DNA of 64,000 nucleotides, from NCBI GenBank assembly GCA_003667245.1, contig RCNN01000075.1:61046-125045 (forward strand). The letters are read 5' to 3'. The notes beneath the pieces are model-generated. The model ran no database searches. It was not told the DNA's origin and was given only the letters and a program-made list of their open reading frames with translations. This stretch comes from Heterostelium multicystogenum (taxonomy: Eukaryota; Evosea; Eumycetozoa; Acytosteliales; Acytosteliaceae). This document shows positions 1-13,069 of this stretch, piece after piece; the first letter of the stretch is position 1, and each line of letters begins with the position of its first letter. The position numbers were made by a program, and so were the translations under genes.

Positions 1-357
1 TGTATTGATTTCATATAGAATGGGAAAATTATGATTACATACCTATTAACAAGTAAACAACTACAATTGATAAATAAGCCATTGGAATAAAAATTAAATT
101 TGATTGTATCCATTTTACAATATTTTTACAATATAATATCGCACCCTGAGCAGTTCTTCCAACTCCTTTCAAAACATAATGACTCTCATCATCAATTTCC
201 AATGATACATCGGATTTTGTATCTATATCTATAGCTATGCTACTATTATTATTACTATTCTTATTATTCTTATTAGCTTCATAAATAGCATTAATACTAG
301 GTTTCGATGGAGGGGATCTCTTATATATAATTTACTATCTTCAATATTTGGTTCCAT
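1..357 (-). CDS. 5' end of a membrane-protein gene (partial)
   Basis: The first exon runs from an ATG at 357 down to 43, followed by a GTATGT donor; the rest of the gene lies outside the window. After a short start (MEPNIEDSKLY) the frame shifts by one base near 322-330. It then continues with an Asn/Ser-rich stretch, a hydrophilic segment (ESHYVLKGVGRTAQGA) and a hydrophobic segment near its end (PMAYLSIVVVYLLIG) that looks like a membrane helix. I do not recognise the family. The single base missing near the TATATA run fits the indel pattern seen across the window. Confidence 0.5.
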
Positions 358-1211
358 GTTAAATATTATATAATAATAATTTATACTAATTATTAATAAT
401 TAATAAATAAATACCAAAGTTTAGAAATTAAATATACAAAAATAATTAATTATAATTTAATAAAAATCTTGTTTAGTCTATAGTAATTAATGAGTGATGA
501 TGATGATCAGACAAATCATTGTAAAACAACAAGAATAATAATAGTGTAGTATTAATGATTATTTTAATAAAAAATAGAATCATTATTAATTTCAATCATG
601 AATAAACCAAACAAACAAACAAATAATTAATATAAAACAATCATCATTGTAATATCAGATAAGTAGGTCATCATTATCATTTGAAGTTACAAATAAAAAT
701 AGATGAAATTTAATCCTCATGTCAATAGCATTGATATAGTGGTAGCTTATAAAAACAATATTAACAACACACCCCCCACCCACTCATCACTGATGAACAA
801 CACCAACAAAGAGATACCACCACTGGAATATTCACTTGAATTAACATTCAATAATGATAATAATATTACCCATATACAATTTCTCATTGTCATATTTGAA
901 AATATACTAATATAATAATGAAATGTATTTAGTTAATGAAATTGATTATTTGTAAAAATTAGATTTAATGAAATATATTTGAAGATAATTTGTTCATTAG
1001 ATAAATGAAAAGGTTGATCTAAATCATTAAATGATGATTGGATTAAACTGTAACATTAAGGAGAGATTTGTACATTCTCTTGTAATAATTTTGAAAAAAA
1101 AAAACAATTATAAATAAGTTTTGCAAATAAAACAAAATTGTGTTTATTATATCCTAATGATTCTAGATATTGAATCTATTCCATTCTTCAAAACTTGAGA
1201 GCTAGGATCAT
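358..1211. other. AT-rich spacer
   Basis: This stretch is AT-rich, with short CAAA repeats near 605-630. A 70-codon open frame at 703-915 (+) has no recognisable motif and is not called. The rest is presumably promoter of the leftward gene and 3' flank of the small secreted gene. Confidence 0.5.
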
Positions 1212-1476
1212 TTATTTTGTGGTTGAGGTTGTAGTAGTGGATGTTGATGGATTTGATGTTCCTCCAGTAGTGCTAATGGATCCAGCTGGGAATGGACTGG
1301 TGGGCTCTGGCCAAGGTGGAATAGTTGGGAAAGTGGTTGGTCTATCACAGTCGATACAATTTGATTGACATTTTCTACTATCTTCTGGACAATCTTCACA
1401 ACAAGGTCTAGAGAGCACTGCAGAGACAAAATAATAGAGCAACCAAAAGAATGGCAATTGACTTCATGAATTTCAT
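1212..1476 (-). CDS. Small secreted Cys-rich protein with mucin-like tail
   Basis: From the ATG at 1476 a classic signal peptide is read (MKFMKSIAILLVALL...). A one-base frame break near 1415-1430 then leads into a mature part of about 65 residues. That part starts with a compact Cys-rich block (RPCCEDCPEDSRKCQSNC then IDCD) and ends in a Pro/Thr/Ser-rich tail suited to O-glycosylation. The downstream frame has its own ATG at 1457, which would also give a hydrophobic start, so the break could be avoided with a different N-terminus. The MKF...signal is the more typical dictyostelid form. A TATAAATA box lies about 90 bp upstream on the same strand. No family recognised; an extracellular-matrix or slime component is a guess. 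Confidence 0.55.
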
Positions 1477-1563
1477 TTTTATTATTAATAGTAAACCTTA
1501 AATTATTATTTTGTAATTTAATATTGTTGTTGGATGATGATTGATCTGTTCACAAAGTACTTC

Positions 1564-1571
1564 TATTTATA
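1564..1571 (-). promoter_or_regulatory. TATA box of the small secreted gene
   Basis: TATAAATA is read on the minus strand about 88 bp before the ATG at 1476. Spacing is comparable to that at 17720, 34041, 52383 and 29823. It is a short motif in AT-rich DNA, so support is only moderate. Confidence 0.4.
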
Positions 1572-1576
1572 TTGAA

Positions 1577-1978
1577 GTTTCCATCCAAAAAGCCCAGCAA
1601 TCAGCAATGATTAAGTTGGAATACAAGAGTTTTCCTTAAATTAGGTTTTAATAAAATTTTGATAATGAGATTGATTTTTGATTTTTTTGCAAGAATGAAA
1701 CCATACTTGATGTTCACTAACACCTTATCATTTGTTTGCACAAATTCATTGAAATACAGAAAACATTTTCAACCTGCTTTAAGATTTACACTTTAAATCT
1801 ATTTACACTCATGTTGTGCTAATTTGATAAAAAATCAGTGAATGTAATAGTATGGAGTAAAAGATAGAAAGGAAAATTGCACTATATTAATAATAGTGAG
1901 TATTCACTAAGATAAAATAGCTTGGTTGTTATGTAGTCGTAATTAAATTAATATATTGTTTTATTGAAATTATCATCT
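1577..1978. other. Spacer with 3' flank of cstf3
   Basis: AT-rich sequence between the promoter of the small secreted gene and the stop codon of the CstF-77 gene. No further feature seen. Confidence 0.5.
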
Positions 1979-4900
1979 TTAAGATCTCTTTGATAATTTT
2001 GATGCTTGTCTCTTTCTATATATATCGTGTTCCGGTGGTTTGTTGACAATTGTTGGTTGGTGGTGGGGCTGATGTGATTGTGGATTTTGAGTTTCGTCTC
2101 TTTCTTCATTACTAAGATTAGTGTCCATCTTTCTTTTGTGTGTTACGTTTTGCGTTACTGGTTGATTTGGTTTATTCTTATTTATTACATTGCCACTTGT
2201 TCCACTGCTTGATCCTCCACCAGTGGGGCTTCATCATATTGGTTGGTGAATCCAATCCACCGCTCATTCCACCACCCATTCCGCCACTCATTCCACTACT
2301 CATTCCACCGCTCATTCCACCACTCATTCCACTGCTCATTCCACCACTCATACCTCCACCCATACCGGTACTAATTCCCATAGTCATTGGTGAGATGTTT
2401 GGAATTGGAGTATCGTTAATTAGCATCATCAATTGATCGACATCTACCCATGGGCCTCTAAATGAGTTTGGAGGTGGTAGAATTCGTAGTAAAGGTTTAA
2501 TAAAATCTGGATACATGCTATCGCCTGACCATTGATTGCTCGTAAACATTTCCCACTCGATCGTGGATCAGTATTTCTGATGATATTTGGTTGATTAACT
2601 ACTCCACTATTTGCAATATTCGAGGGTTCGTTCATGTTTCCACTTCCACTTCCACTGCTTGGTGTCGATATCTTACTCATTTCGTTGAGACGATATGGGA
2701 TCATAAGTGTAGTATCGGGACGTGTTGTTTTCCAAGTTGAGCTTGGTATCTTGGTTGAAGTAGAAGGCTTATCGTTGTAACCAGAATAGTTTTTACCTTC
2801 CTTTTCACTATCCCCACCTTTTGATCTGTCGTGTTTATCTTTCTTTTTGTGATGGTGTTCTGCCGCTGGTTGATGCTCTTCAACAGCAGCTGTATCTTGA
2901 TCCTCCTCAATCAGATTTCTTATTGATAATTTCGATTTCATTTGGATGACAAGGCCAGAGATTCAAAATTTGTAACGATTCAAACATCTGAAGAATGGTC
3001 ATTTTCTCGTTGGTTGGTGATAGCAATTGGAATCTCTTTTCCAACTTGACAATTGTATTGATATCCTGATTCTGCCTGTATTCAAAATCCAAATATTTTC
3101 TCCAAATCAAATCTGATTTATCTGCAGGTAAAATTGATAATATCTTTTCAAACAAAACTCTAGTATCTAGAATTTTCATATGATTCTATTAATATGTAGT
3201 TTTCAAATGGCATCCTTGTTTACTTACTATTATCTTCATTTAAATTTGTTAGGAAATCTACATAAAAATGTACATAGGGAATTTCATTACTAAACTTCTT
3301 GAGACCCAACTCGAAAATCTCTCTTGCAGTCTTGGTATCTTGGTTGACATAGTATTCTATGAATCCAAGTGCAATATTATACATGGTAGGTGCATTCTGG
3401 ATGTGACTTGGCACGTTTAAATATCTTTCGTGGTCCCTCTATTCTTTCGGTACGTCTGGAAAATCTCATATATTGAATCCACACCAATGGGTTGTGTCCA
3501 AGCTCAGCTAATGTTGCAGGCGTAACTAGCTTCTCATAGATCTCTTTAGCCTGTGCAGTTTTCTTGTTAATCTCTAAAAAGTCTGCAAAGCTAAAGTGGA
3601 GGAACAAGTTGTTTGGGATCGCTTGGATCGCACGTTCGTAAAAGTTAGATGCCATGTCAATGGTTTTCCACTGTCGGCTTGGTAGGTGGCTGCTTCGAAC
3701 CAGATATCTGGGTAGTGATAGAGACAGAGAAGACATTGATTATAAGTCGCTGTAATACGTTGTCTAAGCTGGGCTTGTTCAAATCTCTGTGGATTTGTCT
3801 TTTCATAGGCAATCAATTCCCTCCACAAACGCACTTGATGTTCTTCCTTGTCAGTTGCACGAGGTGGCTTCGCTAGCATATTTCTGAGAATACCCTCTAG
3901 AAGAGCCTTTCGCTCACGATAGACTGTCTTTGCGTGTTGATATCGTGAAGAATGTTCTGCCAACATGTTCTTTGCCAGATTCTTGTTACCTGACGCCTGT
4001 TCAAACTGTTCATATTCCTTCCACAACTGATCAAGGTCGTGCATTGGATTTTCAATTGCGCGTTGATATAGCTTTCTGATTGCATTCTTCTTTGAACTTT
4101 CTTCCACAGGAGTCGATGTCTTTTCTTCTTTCAAGAACGATAAATACTCTAACCAAATGGGAGTAGAGGAAAATATCCAATCCATAAACTCAATCGCCAA
4201 CTCGAATGCCTTGATAACTTCTTCCTTGTTGCTGTCACCCTTGATCTGTCTAATATAAGTTATATAGCACTTCCATAGCTCTACATTTCGAACGTTACGT
4301 AAACTCCTTAAAAATATCTTTTCCACCATATCATAGTTCTTTGAAGCCATCTCTTGCTCAACATACAACTTCCAATATCTTCCCTAAAATATGTGAGGAA
4401 TTATAATTAGATGTTAGTAATTGTCAAAGTTTGTTGACCGTATATTCCGCGAGATATTTACAGCAGTTGGGAATACAGCTAGGAATCTTTCATAGATATC
4501 ACGTGCTATAGTAATGGGTTGAGATTGTACTTCGTTGAGAAGAAGTGTCCATGCTTCGGTATCGTATTTATCGTTGGTAATACGTGCTTCAAGATTATCG
4601 ATTTGTACATTCAAACGTTTACCTATGGCTGGCATTACAGCTGATATTGATGTTCCACTTGTTGTGGTTGGAGACAAAACAGATGAGCCATGTGAGTGCG
4701 CAGTTACGGAAGTAGGTGATGATACTGCATTTAAATTGGGCGATGAAGATGTATTCACTGCCACCATTGGTGAAGATAAGGTATTGCTATTTGGTGAGTT
4801 TTGTTTACTGCTTGATCCTAGTTGAGGGCTACTGTTATTTGCTTGATTAATATCTACTTGTTCAGGATTGTAAGGATCTGCAGTTGTTGTCTGTGGAGCT

Positions 4901-5185
4901 GTATTTGACATAGATTGATCATTACTATTGGAATTGTCAGCAGTAGCTTGGTGATTCTCTGTATTTATAATGGTTGGGGAGTTTGTCATTTGATCATCAG
5001 CCCTATTCTCTTCTGAATCTACCTTCTCATTGCTGTTGTTACTGTTGTTATTATTATTAGTTTCAACATTGCTTTGAGTAGTATCTATATCATTCTGATT
5101 CACTTGTGGATCATGACTATGTTCTAATTGTACTCGTTTTATCTTGTTCTTCTTCCTGTTGTTGATTTTCTTCTTGGTTATCCAT
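1979..5185 (-). CDS. cstf3: Cleavage stimulation factor subunit 3 (CstF-77/Rna14/suf)
   Basis: This is the HAT-repeat scaffold of the nuclear mRNA 3'-end cleavage complex; it bridges CstF-64 and CstF-50 and dimerises. Exons: 4462-5185, 3228-4383 and 1979-3166, with introns of 78 and 61 bp. Splicing gives joins that match the animal protein (AGRYWKLYVEQEM; LNEDNNTRVLFEKI). A Ser/Thr/Asn-rich N-terminus of about 170 residues is a dictyostelid addition. The HAT array follows (for example KCYITYIRQIKG and CLYHYPDIWFEAA). Then come the conserved PDTTLMIPY motif, the GPWVDVDQLMMLI block, a Gly-Met repeat, and the PEHDIYRKRQ C-terminus that corresponds to PVHDIYRARQ in animals. About 1,020 residues against roughly 720 in human. 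Six frame breaks occur, near 5138, 3665, 3382, 2935, 2560 and 2225, mostly in short homopolymers. Homology continues across every one, so sequence error is more likely than decay. Confidence 0.95.
2257..2366 (-). repeat. 12-bp minisatellite coding Gly-Gly-Met-Ser repeats
   Basis: About nine imperfect 12-bp units lie inside the C-terminal part of the CstF-77 gene. They encode alternating GGMS and SGMS units. The plus strand shows repeats of a CTCATTCCACCA type. Confidence 0.85.
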
Positions 5186-5739
5186 TATCTATATCTAGCT
5201 TAGCTTAGCTATGTAGTTGATGATATAAACTTAGTATCTTTAAATTGAACTGGAACTTGAACTTGAACTTGAAACTAAGTATACACCAGAGTTGAGGTAG
5301 GCGTATCAATCAATGTCTTCCTCAAATCTATCTAACGACTTCTACTACTATCTAATCTACCTATCTAATCTATTATCTATAAATAAATATGATAATTAAC
5401 CACGAAAGTTTGTTGTTCAAAGTGTCGAAAGCTTGAGCTTCAAAAATTTGATATTCACAAGTTCACCAATTTTTACTCTATTTTTTTAAAATATATAACA
5501 ACCTGTCACACCTATGACATGTTTAAGAAATGAATGCCTTTAGGATGTGTTTGTGTGAATGAATGAATGAAAGCATGAATTGGCTTTTATTTATTATTAA
5601 TTATTAATTTTATTATTATCTAAACATTTTTATTCTAAATTTACAAGTTAAATAATACGAGCTACTAGTAGATTACTTACTACTAGATTAAATTACATAT
5701 ATGTGGGACAGGGCAGCACGATGTGGTTGTTGTCATTGT
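5186..5739. other. Spacer between LIM gene and cstf3
   Basis: Holds the cstf3 promoter and 5' leader and the 3' flank of the LIM-domain gene. Short direct repeats of an ATCTAGCTTAGCT type and of GAACTTGAACTT occur near 5190-5275. No gene seen. Confidence 0.5.
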
Positions 5740-8700
5740 TTATAATGATAGGTTGTTGTTTTGTTGTTGTAGTCGGAACAGTCTTTCTTCTCTTTGCTTC
5801 TTGATTTTCAGCTCTTCCAACTCAAGCTCTCTTTGCATTTCTTCACGCTTTCGTTGTCTTTCTTCTTGGCGCTTGCGTCTTGCCTCTTGCTCTTGGCGCT
5901 CCTCTTCCTCCTCGCGCAGCTTTCTCTCTTGTCGTTGGCGCTCTCTCTCCTCTTCGCGCTGGCGTCTCTGCTCCTCTAGCTTGGCAATCTCGTTGGCATG
6001 TCTCTCGTCACGCTCCTCACGCTTCTTTCTAAACTCCTCCATCAATGTCTCCTCACTGACCACATTTTGAAGCTTGCTGTAGTGTGGAGACGACACTGCA
6101 GACGCAGGGAGTGTGTCCACTCTCAGGGTGTTACTGTCGACCACTCTTTCGCCACTTCTTGGAGAGAGGTGTCCATCTCCTGGCGAGTAGATGCTGGTGC
6201 TACTGTTGCTCTTGCTCATACCACCACTGCTGTTTCCACCACCAATATTACTATGTCTCATACTATTTCCAGCTTGGTTCATTTGGGCGAGTAGAATCGG
6301 TGAGCTAAAGTCTTCTACTTTGAAGGTTGGAGTTGATCCGCTGTAGTTACTGTTGTTGCTACTGCTGTTGTTCTGTTGGTGACTTTCTCTACGTCTGCGT
6401 ATCTCCTCTCTTTCCCTTTCATATTCCTCCATCTCCTGGCGGTGTTTAGCTTCTCTCTCTTCCTTTGCTATTCTTCTACGCTCACGCTCCAATGCTAGTT
6501 TTTCCTCTTCCTCTTTGAGTTCACGCTCACGCTGCTCCTTTCGGAGTCTACGCTCCTCAGCACGTTTCTCACGCTCTCTTTCCTCCTCCAAAAGTTGCAT
6601 TTCGAGTCTCTTTTGACGCTCTTCTTTACGTATACGAATTTCTTCTTGGAGCCTGTTGTACTCATCAATCTCTTTTTGCTTTCTTTCCTGTTCTTCAGCA
6701 CGTTCCTTCTCCAGTCTTTCCATTTCCAATTCTCTTTTGATCTCCTCTTGTCTTTGGCGCTCCCTTTCTTCGCGCTCTCTTTCCTCACGCTCCTGCTCTT
6801 CTCTCTCTCTTTGTAGCTCCTCTTGTCTTTGGCGCTCTCTTTCCTCACGCTCTCTCTGGATTCTTTCCTGCTCGGCTGCTTTTTCTCGTTCTCTTTGGAG
6901 CTCCATCTGTCGAGCGCGCTCTCTTTCTTCACGCTCTTTCTGGATCCTCTCTTTCTCCATCTGGAACTCTCTCTCCATTTCTTGTTCACGCCTCTCACGC
7001 TCTTTCTCCATTTCTTGCAATCTTTTCACACGCTCTCTCTCCAGCTGCTCAACTCTCTCCTTGGCCTCCTTTTCCTTTCTTGCAATTTCATCCTGACGCT
7101 CCTTGATTCTTTTCTGCATCTCTTTCAATTTCTCTTTCACTCTCGAGCCTCTCACTCTCAAATTTGGCCAGTGCTCTCTCTTTCTCATATCGGTCCAACT
7201 CCATGCTTTCACATTCTTTTGCAATTCTTTCATTCTCCTTGACGATTCTCTCTGTCTCCTCTCTATCCTTTCTTAGCTTTTCAGCGTCCATCTGTTCTCT
7301 CAACTCCATTTCTCTTTCGAGTCTTTCTATTCTCTCTCTTTCTATTCTCATGCTTTCTCTCTCAACTCTGTCTCTCTCAAGCTTTTCATTCTCTAATCTT
7401 AATCTTTCTCTTTCTCTTTCTTTCTCCTTTTCTTTATCTTTTCTTTCTTTTTCCTCTCTTTCTCTCTCTTCAATCTCTCTCTTGATTGTGAGTGCTACAC
7501 TGTTTCTCTTGGAACCACTACCATTGTCCACAGCAGAATGATTCGATGTTGAATAAGATGTTGAGGAATTTAAGAAGTCCAAACGATCCTGAGTGAATCT
7601 ACCACTTTGTCTATCTCTTTCTTTTCGTTCTCTTTCTCTTTCTCTGTCTTCTTCCTCTCTCTTCTGGGTGAGGAAAGCAGTGCTGAGTCTCTTATATCCA
7701 CTATTAACTTCTTGGCTGGATTTAAAGTCACCAATAGAATTAGAAGGTGACAATTGAGGAGGACTACTATTAAGGAAACCAAATCTATCCTTTTCAAACT
7801 TGCCAATACTTCTTTGTCTATCGCTTTCTCTTTCTCTATCTCTTCTTTCTTTCTTTCTCTCTCCCTCTGCTCCCTCTCTTCAATATCTCTTTTAATGCTC
7901 AATGCAATGCTGTTTCTCTTTGATTCGGAGCCACTGCTATTGTTATGACTTGGACTGCTGCTGCTGTTGGAGTTATTCAAGAAATCAAATCTATCCTTCT
8001 CAAATTTAGTTGTATTTCTCACGAATTCTTTAGGTTGCTCCGGTGTGACTGGCGTGGATTCAAATCTCTTTGAAAGTCTGTTTACACAGCTAGAAGCTGG
8101 GGATGGAGATGGCTGTGAATTGGTTGGAGGTGAGTTGAAGCTAGTCGATTTTCTGGCATTACTGGATGGTTCTGAGTATGAATATCGCTGATCAGCTTCA
8201 TCGATCTGGAAAGAAGCAGAATATCGCTTTGAAACTTGATCAAGTTGCTCTTTGATGATCTTCTCCTGCTCACTGGATGTTTTGGAGTAGTGTTTCTCCT
8301 CCTTTGGTGGTTGATCCTTCTGCTGATGCGTTACCGATGAAGATGGAGGCGAAGTAATCGATTTCGATTTACTCAACTGTGGCGAGCTCTTTCCTGCACC
8401 ACTGTTACTGTTATTTCCACCACCACTTTGAAAAGCAGGAGTATTTCCACTCAACTGAGACTTAATAAATGCAGCTTTTGCCACAACCATCACTAAATTA
8501 TGATTATCGATATCATTCATAGTTAGGAAATCATCGTCCAAAGAAACAATGGCACTAGGCGCATAGGCACAGGGTCATTCATTACTCACCAATAAGGTTT
8601 CCTATTGATATTTAAATATTTTCCGGATGGAAAAGATCTACGACATCCAGCACATACAAAACAATTTGGATGGTAAGAGTAACCAAATGCTTCGTAGGTG

Positions 8701-8792
8701 GCACCTTCACAATACTCGCCACATCCAGCACACTTTGGATTGGTAGGTGCCGATCCATCTTTATTTACAAACATTGATGTTTTGGTTGACAT
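5740..8792 (-). CDS. LIM-domain protein with long charged coiled coil
   Basis: Exon 1 (8590-8792) encodes an N-terminal LIM domain with CAGC, HPNC and CAGC zinc pairs. The last pair (PYC-DGC) is only completed by splicing over a 97-bp intron (8493-8589) to exon 2 (5740-8492). After the LIM come a Ser/Asn/Pro-rich linker and then repeated units. Three carry a motif of the form F-x2-DR-x-x-FLN-S/N-S. Two are followed by SKRNS-[IV]-AL-x-IKR-x-IEERE. Roughly 600 residues of Arg/Glu-rich single helix or coiled coil follow, ending near LFRLQQQNNN. Total about 985 residues. LIM domains usually bind cytoskeletal or signalling partners, so a cytoskeletal adaptor is the likely role (inference). Frame breaks lie near 8470, 7830-7860 and 7150. 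No named D. discoideum Lim protein known to me has this layout. Confidence 0.8.
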
Positions 8793-9754
8793 CTTTTTTC
8801 CTTTTTCACCAATTGTAATAATAATTCACACTCTGACACTATAATTGAATTAAAACTATGAAGTTATTATTAATGATTGATGATTGATTAGTGATTAATT
8901 GATTAGTTGATTAGTTGACTTATTGGTTTGACAAGTAATAGAATAGAATTTGATTGAATTATAATAATAGATATTAATAAATATAATAATAGGATAAAAT
9001 AGAAATAAATTAGAAATCAATTGTTGTTGTTGTTATTGTTTGTATATTTAGTAGCTGCTACTACTATTATTATATACTTTTATATTTTAATTAAACTATA
9101 TTAAAGCAGTGATGGTGGGGTAGTGAGATAGTGATTGATTGATCATCTACTCAAATAAATAAGATGTGTGTTTGTATACGAAGTGTGTTAAATAAATATT
9201 ATATTATATTCTGTGTGTAAAAGATGTGCAAAACGAACTTTCAGTTTGATGTATATGTGTGTAATGTATGTATGTAAGTCTGCTGTATGCAAGTATTGGT
9301 TTTGAAATTTTAATCAAATCAACCAATTCTATTCAAAAATGATCAATCAATCATAAAGTATTGGTGAGGCATTTCAATCTATATCAAACATAATAATTTT
9401 TCATCAGGATTAAACATTCTTGATGGGTTTAAATTAAAATTCGGGTGTTTTTTTGATGGATGGATTGGTTTGTTTTCCATTATTATAAGAAAAAACTTAA
9501 TTGGAAATTACTTTTGGTTGTCTGATTTTTTTGTATTTTTTTAGTAAAGAGCATGCTTGTTGGGCACTGCCTGGTAGTCTTGTTTGCTTAGGGGCGCCTC
9601 AAGGTACAATGTGTCGTTCGAAAAGATGTTATATAATATAACACTGTATTATGTATCTATAATACAGTTATTGTAACTATGAATATTAATAATATATTGG
9701 TGCTTATTGATGTTGTCGTTGCTATTATTGCTCTTATGTATCAATAAACTATTT
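8793..9754. other. Long spacer with a GC-richer island
   Basis: AT-rich 5' flank of the LIM gene with GATTAGTTGATT-type simple repeats near 8880-8935. A clearly GC-richer tract at about 9551-9620 interrupts it; this could be a non-coding RNA or an untranslated exon (see findings). No open frame of note. Confidence 0.5.
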
Positions 9755-11149
<1,395 letters not shown>

Positions 11150-12553
11150 ATGACTAGAATTGTTATACAAAGAAAGGTTAACAATACAGGTAGCAACAAC
11201 AACAACAATAATAATAATAATAGCAATAATAATAACAATGTATATAGTGTAAACAATAATATAAATAATAACAATGTAAATCTTAATAATGTTAATCTTG
11301 TAAATGTTAATATCAATAATAATAACAATAAACAATAACAACAATACGTCTACGACGACAACTTCTACAGTCTACTACAACAACTACATCTACAACAACT
11401 CAGGCAACTTCTCCAAAAATAAATCAGAAGAATCAACATTTTAGAGATAGGGATGCATATAGTGGAAATAATAGTGGCAACAATCATGTATATAACAATT
11501 TCAATATAAATAATACAATCTATCAAAAAACCTACTACTACCACCAAAAAGAAATCAAACAACAACAGTTTATCTAAATCCAATAATGTAAATAATAACA
11601 ACAACCAATACAGCGGGAACCACTCTGGATCAAGCTCTACAACACATTCGGATGAGGAGAACAACAGTGCAGATGAATACGAACAGCCTGTCAGAAGATC
11701 AAGTAACCATATTAACTATAGCCATGACAATCTTTCGTATAATGATGAGCGACTGTTTGAAGAAGTCATAAAGAAGAAAAAAGGATTTATATTGCGAAAA
11801 ATGAAAGAAGATGGAAACTGTTTATTTAGAGCTATTGGTATGTTTTATTTGAAAATACACTGTTTCGATTATGTATGTATTAATTATTTTGGAATTTGTT
11901 ATAGCGGATCAAATTTATGGAGATCAAGAAATGCACAATGTAATTCGTGAGAAATGTATGGACTACATGCAGCAGGAACGTGATCACTTTTCACAGTTTA
12001 TCACTGAGGATTTCGATGAATACATTAAAAGAAAGCGAAACGATCGTTGCTACGGAAATAATACAGAGATGCAAGCAATCTCTGAGTTGTTCAATAGACC
12101 TGTCGAAGTTTATCACAAAAGTTTAGAACCAATTAACATATTTCATGGAAACTATAAAGGAAACAGCCCGCTGAGGCTGAGTTACAGAAACGGAAATCAC
12201 TACGATTCACTAGCGGATATTAATAATCCATCTGTCGGAGTTGGTCTTGGATTTCCTGATTTTCATCCAGGTGTAAGTTTTTCTTTCACCAACTGTACAG
12301 TTCCGTAAACTAACCAAAACAACTCATTTCTCTATAGATGGCAGATAAATCAATGATTGAAAAGGTGATAAAGAAATCGGATTTGGAATTGATAGAGAAA
12401 CAACTTTTTGAAGACTCTTTATTTACATCAGATTGGAAACAAACAGAATCAGAGATTGAAGAACAAATACTTGCAGAATCTAGAAAGGAATGGGAGCGAC
12501 AGTTTTTTGATACTTTTATCAGAAACGTATCGAAAGATAAGGAAAAAAGATAA
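11150..12553 (+). CDS. otud5: OTU-family deubiquitinase, OTUD5-like
   Basis: Cysteine protease that removes ubiquitin. Exons: 11150-11837, 11905-12272 and 12338-12553; about 423 residues. The N-terminal 200 residues are Asn/Ser/Thr-rich and disordered. The OTU domain starts at KGFILRKMKEDGNCLFRAI, with the catalytic Asp and Cys in D-G-N-C. It continues through ADQIYGDQEMHNVIREKCMDY, as in OTUD5 ([21 protein letters not shown]). The catalytic His is in NGNHYDSL. The tail (KQTESEIEEQILAESRKEW) matches the helix after the OTU fold in OTUD5. Two frame breaks lie in the low-complexity part, near 11330 and 11545-11570; the catalytic region is unbroken. Confidence 0.93.
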
Positions 12554-13069
12554 GGAGTACCAATATAACAATACCAAGTAATAATAACAAAAATAAAAAA
12601 CAAAACAAGACAAAACAAAAAAAGAGAATTATTTTGTTGTTGTTTTTGTTGATTTGTTATTATTATTATTAGTTTTTTTCACCAACCCAAAGTCAAATAT
12701 ATATAAATACCTAATTATGTGTTTGGATGATGATGGTGACAACTAATTTCCACTAATTGTGAAGTTGCTTCAAAAACTAAAAAACTCCGATATCTTTTGA
12801 AAAGGTTCAACTCTTTTCAACGGAGTTTCATTCACAAAAAAATATCAAAATAATCCAAATAATAAAAACAAAATTGTTTAGAGTTTTATTAGAGGAACAA
12901 CACACAGATGCACTTTAATCAATATTTACAATTTATTTTTAAAATTTTACATTGGTGCTTCATTCATTAAATTATTAAAGTTAGATATTTTAAAGTTGTT
13001 CTTGTCTTTGTCTCTCTTATATAAAAAGTTAAACTATAAAATACATAAATAAATAAATAGATTGATAAG
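12554..13069. other. Spacer before the EF-hand gene
   Basis: 3' flank of the OTU gene and promoter of the calcineurin B-like gene. AT-rich, with runs of A and T. No gene seen. Confidence 0.5.

Noticed and set aside
703..915. 70-codon plus-strand open frame
   Set aside because: No signal peptide, domain or codon pattern; Asn/Thr-rich by base composition; no promoter or neighbour support.
2140..2436. Plus-strand open frame of Pro-Leu-Ile-Pro repeats
   Set aside because: It is the mirror of the Gly-Met-Ser repeat in the CstF-77 gene on the other strand.
1979..5185. cstf3 as a pseudogene because of six frame breaks
   Set aside because: All functional blocks are conserved to the last residues, splice sites are intact, and neighbouring essential genes show the same type of breaks.
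5723..7242. Long Ser/Leu-rich plus-strand open frames
   Set aside because: Antisense shadow of the Arg/Glu-rich coiled coil of the LIM gene; such composition leaves few stops on the opposite strand.
8493..8541. ATG at 8541 as start of a separate coiled-coil gene
   Set aside because: It lies inside the intron whose removal completes the LIM domain; no promoter gap between the two parts.
8880..8935. CRISPR-like regular repeats
   Set aside because: These are low-complexity GATT repeats without unique spacers; the genome is eukaryotic.
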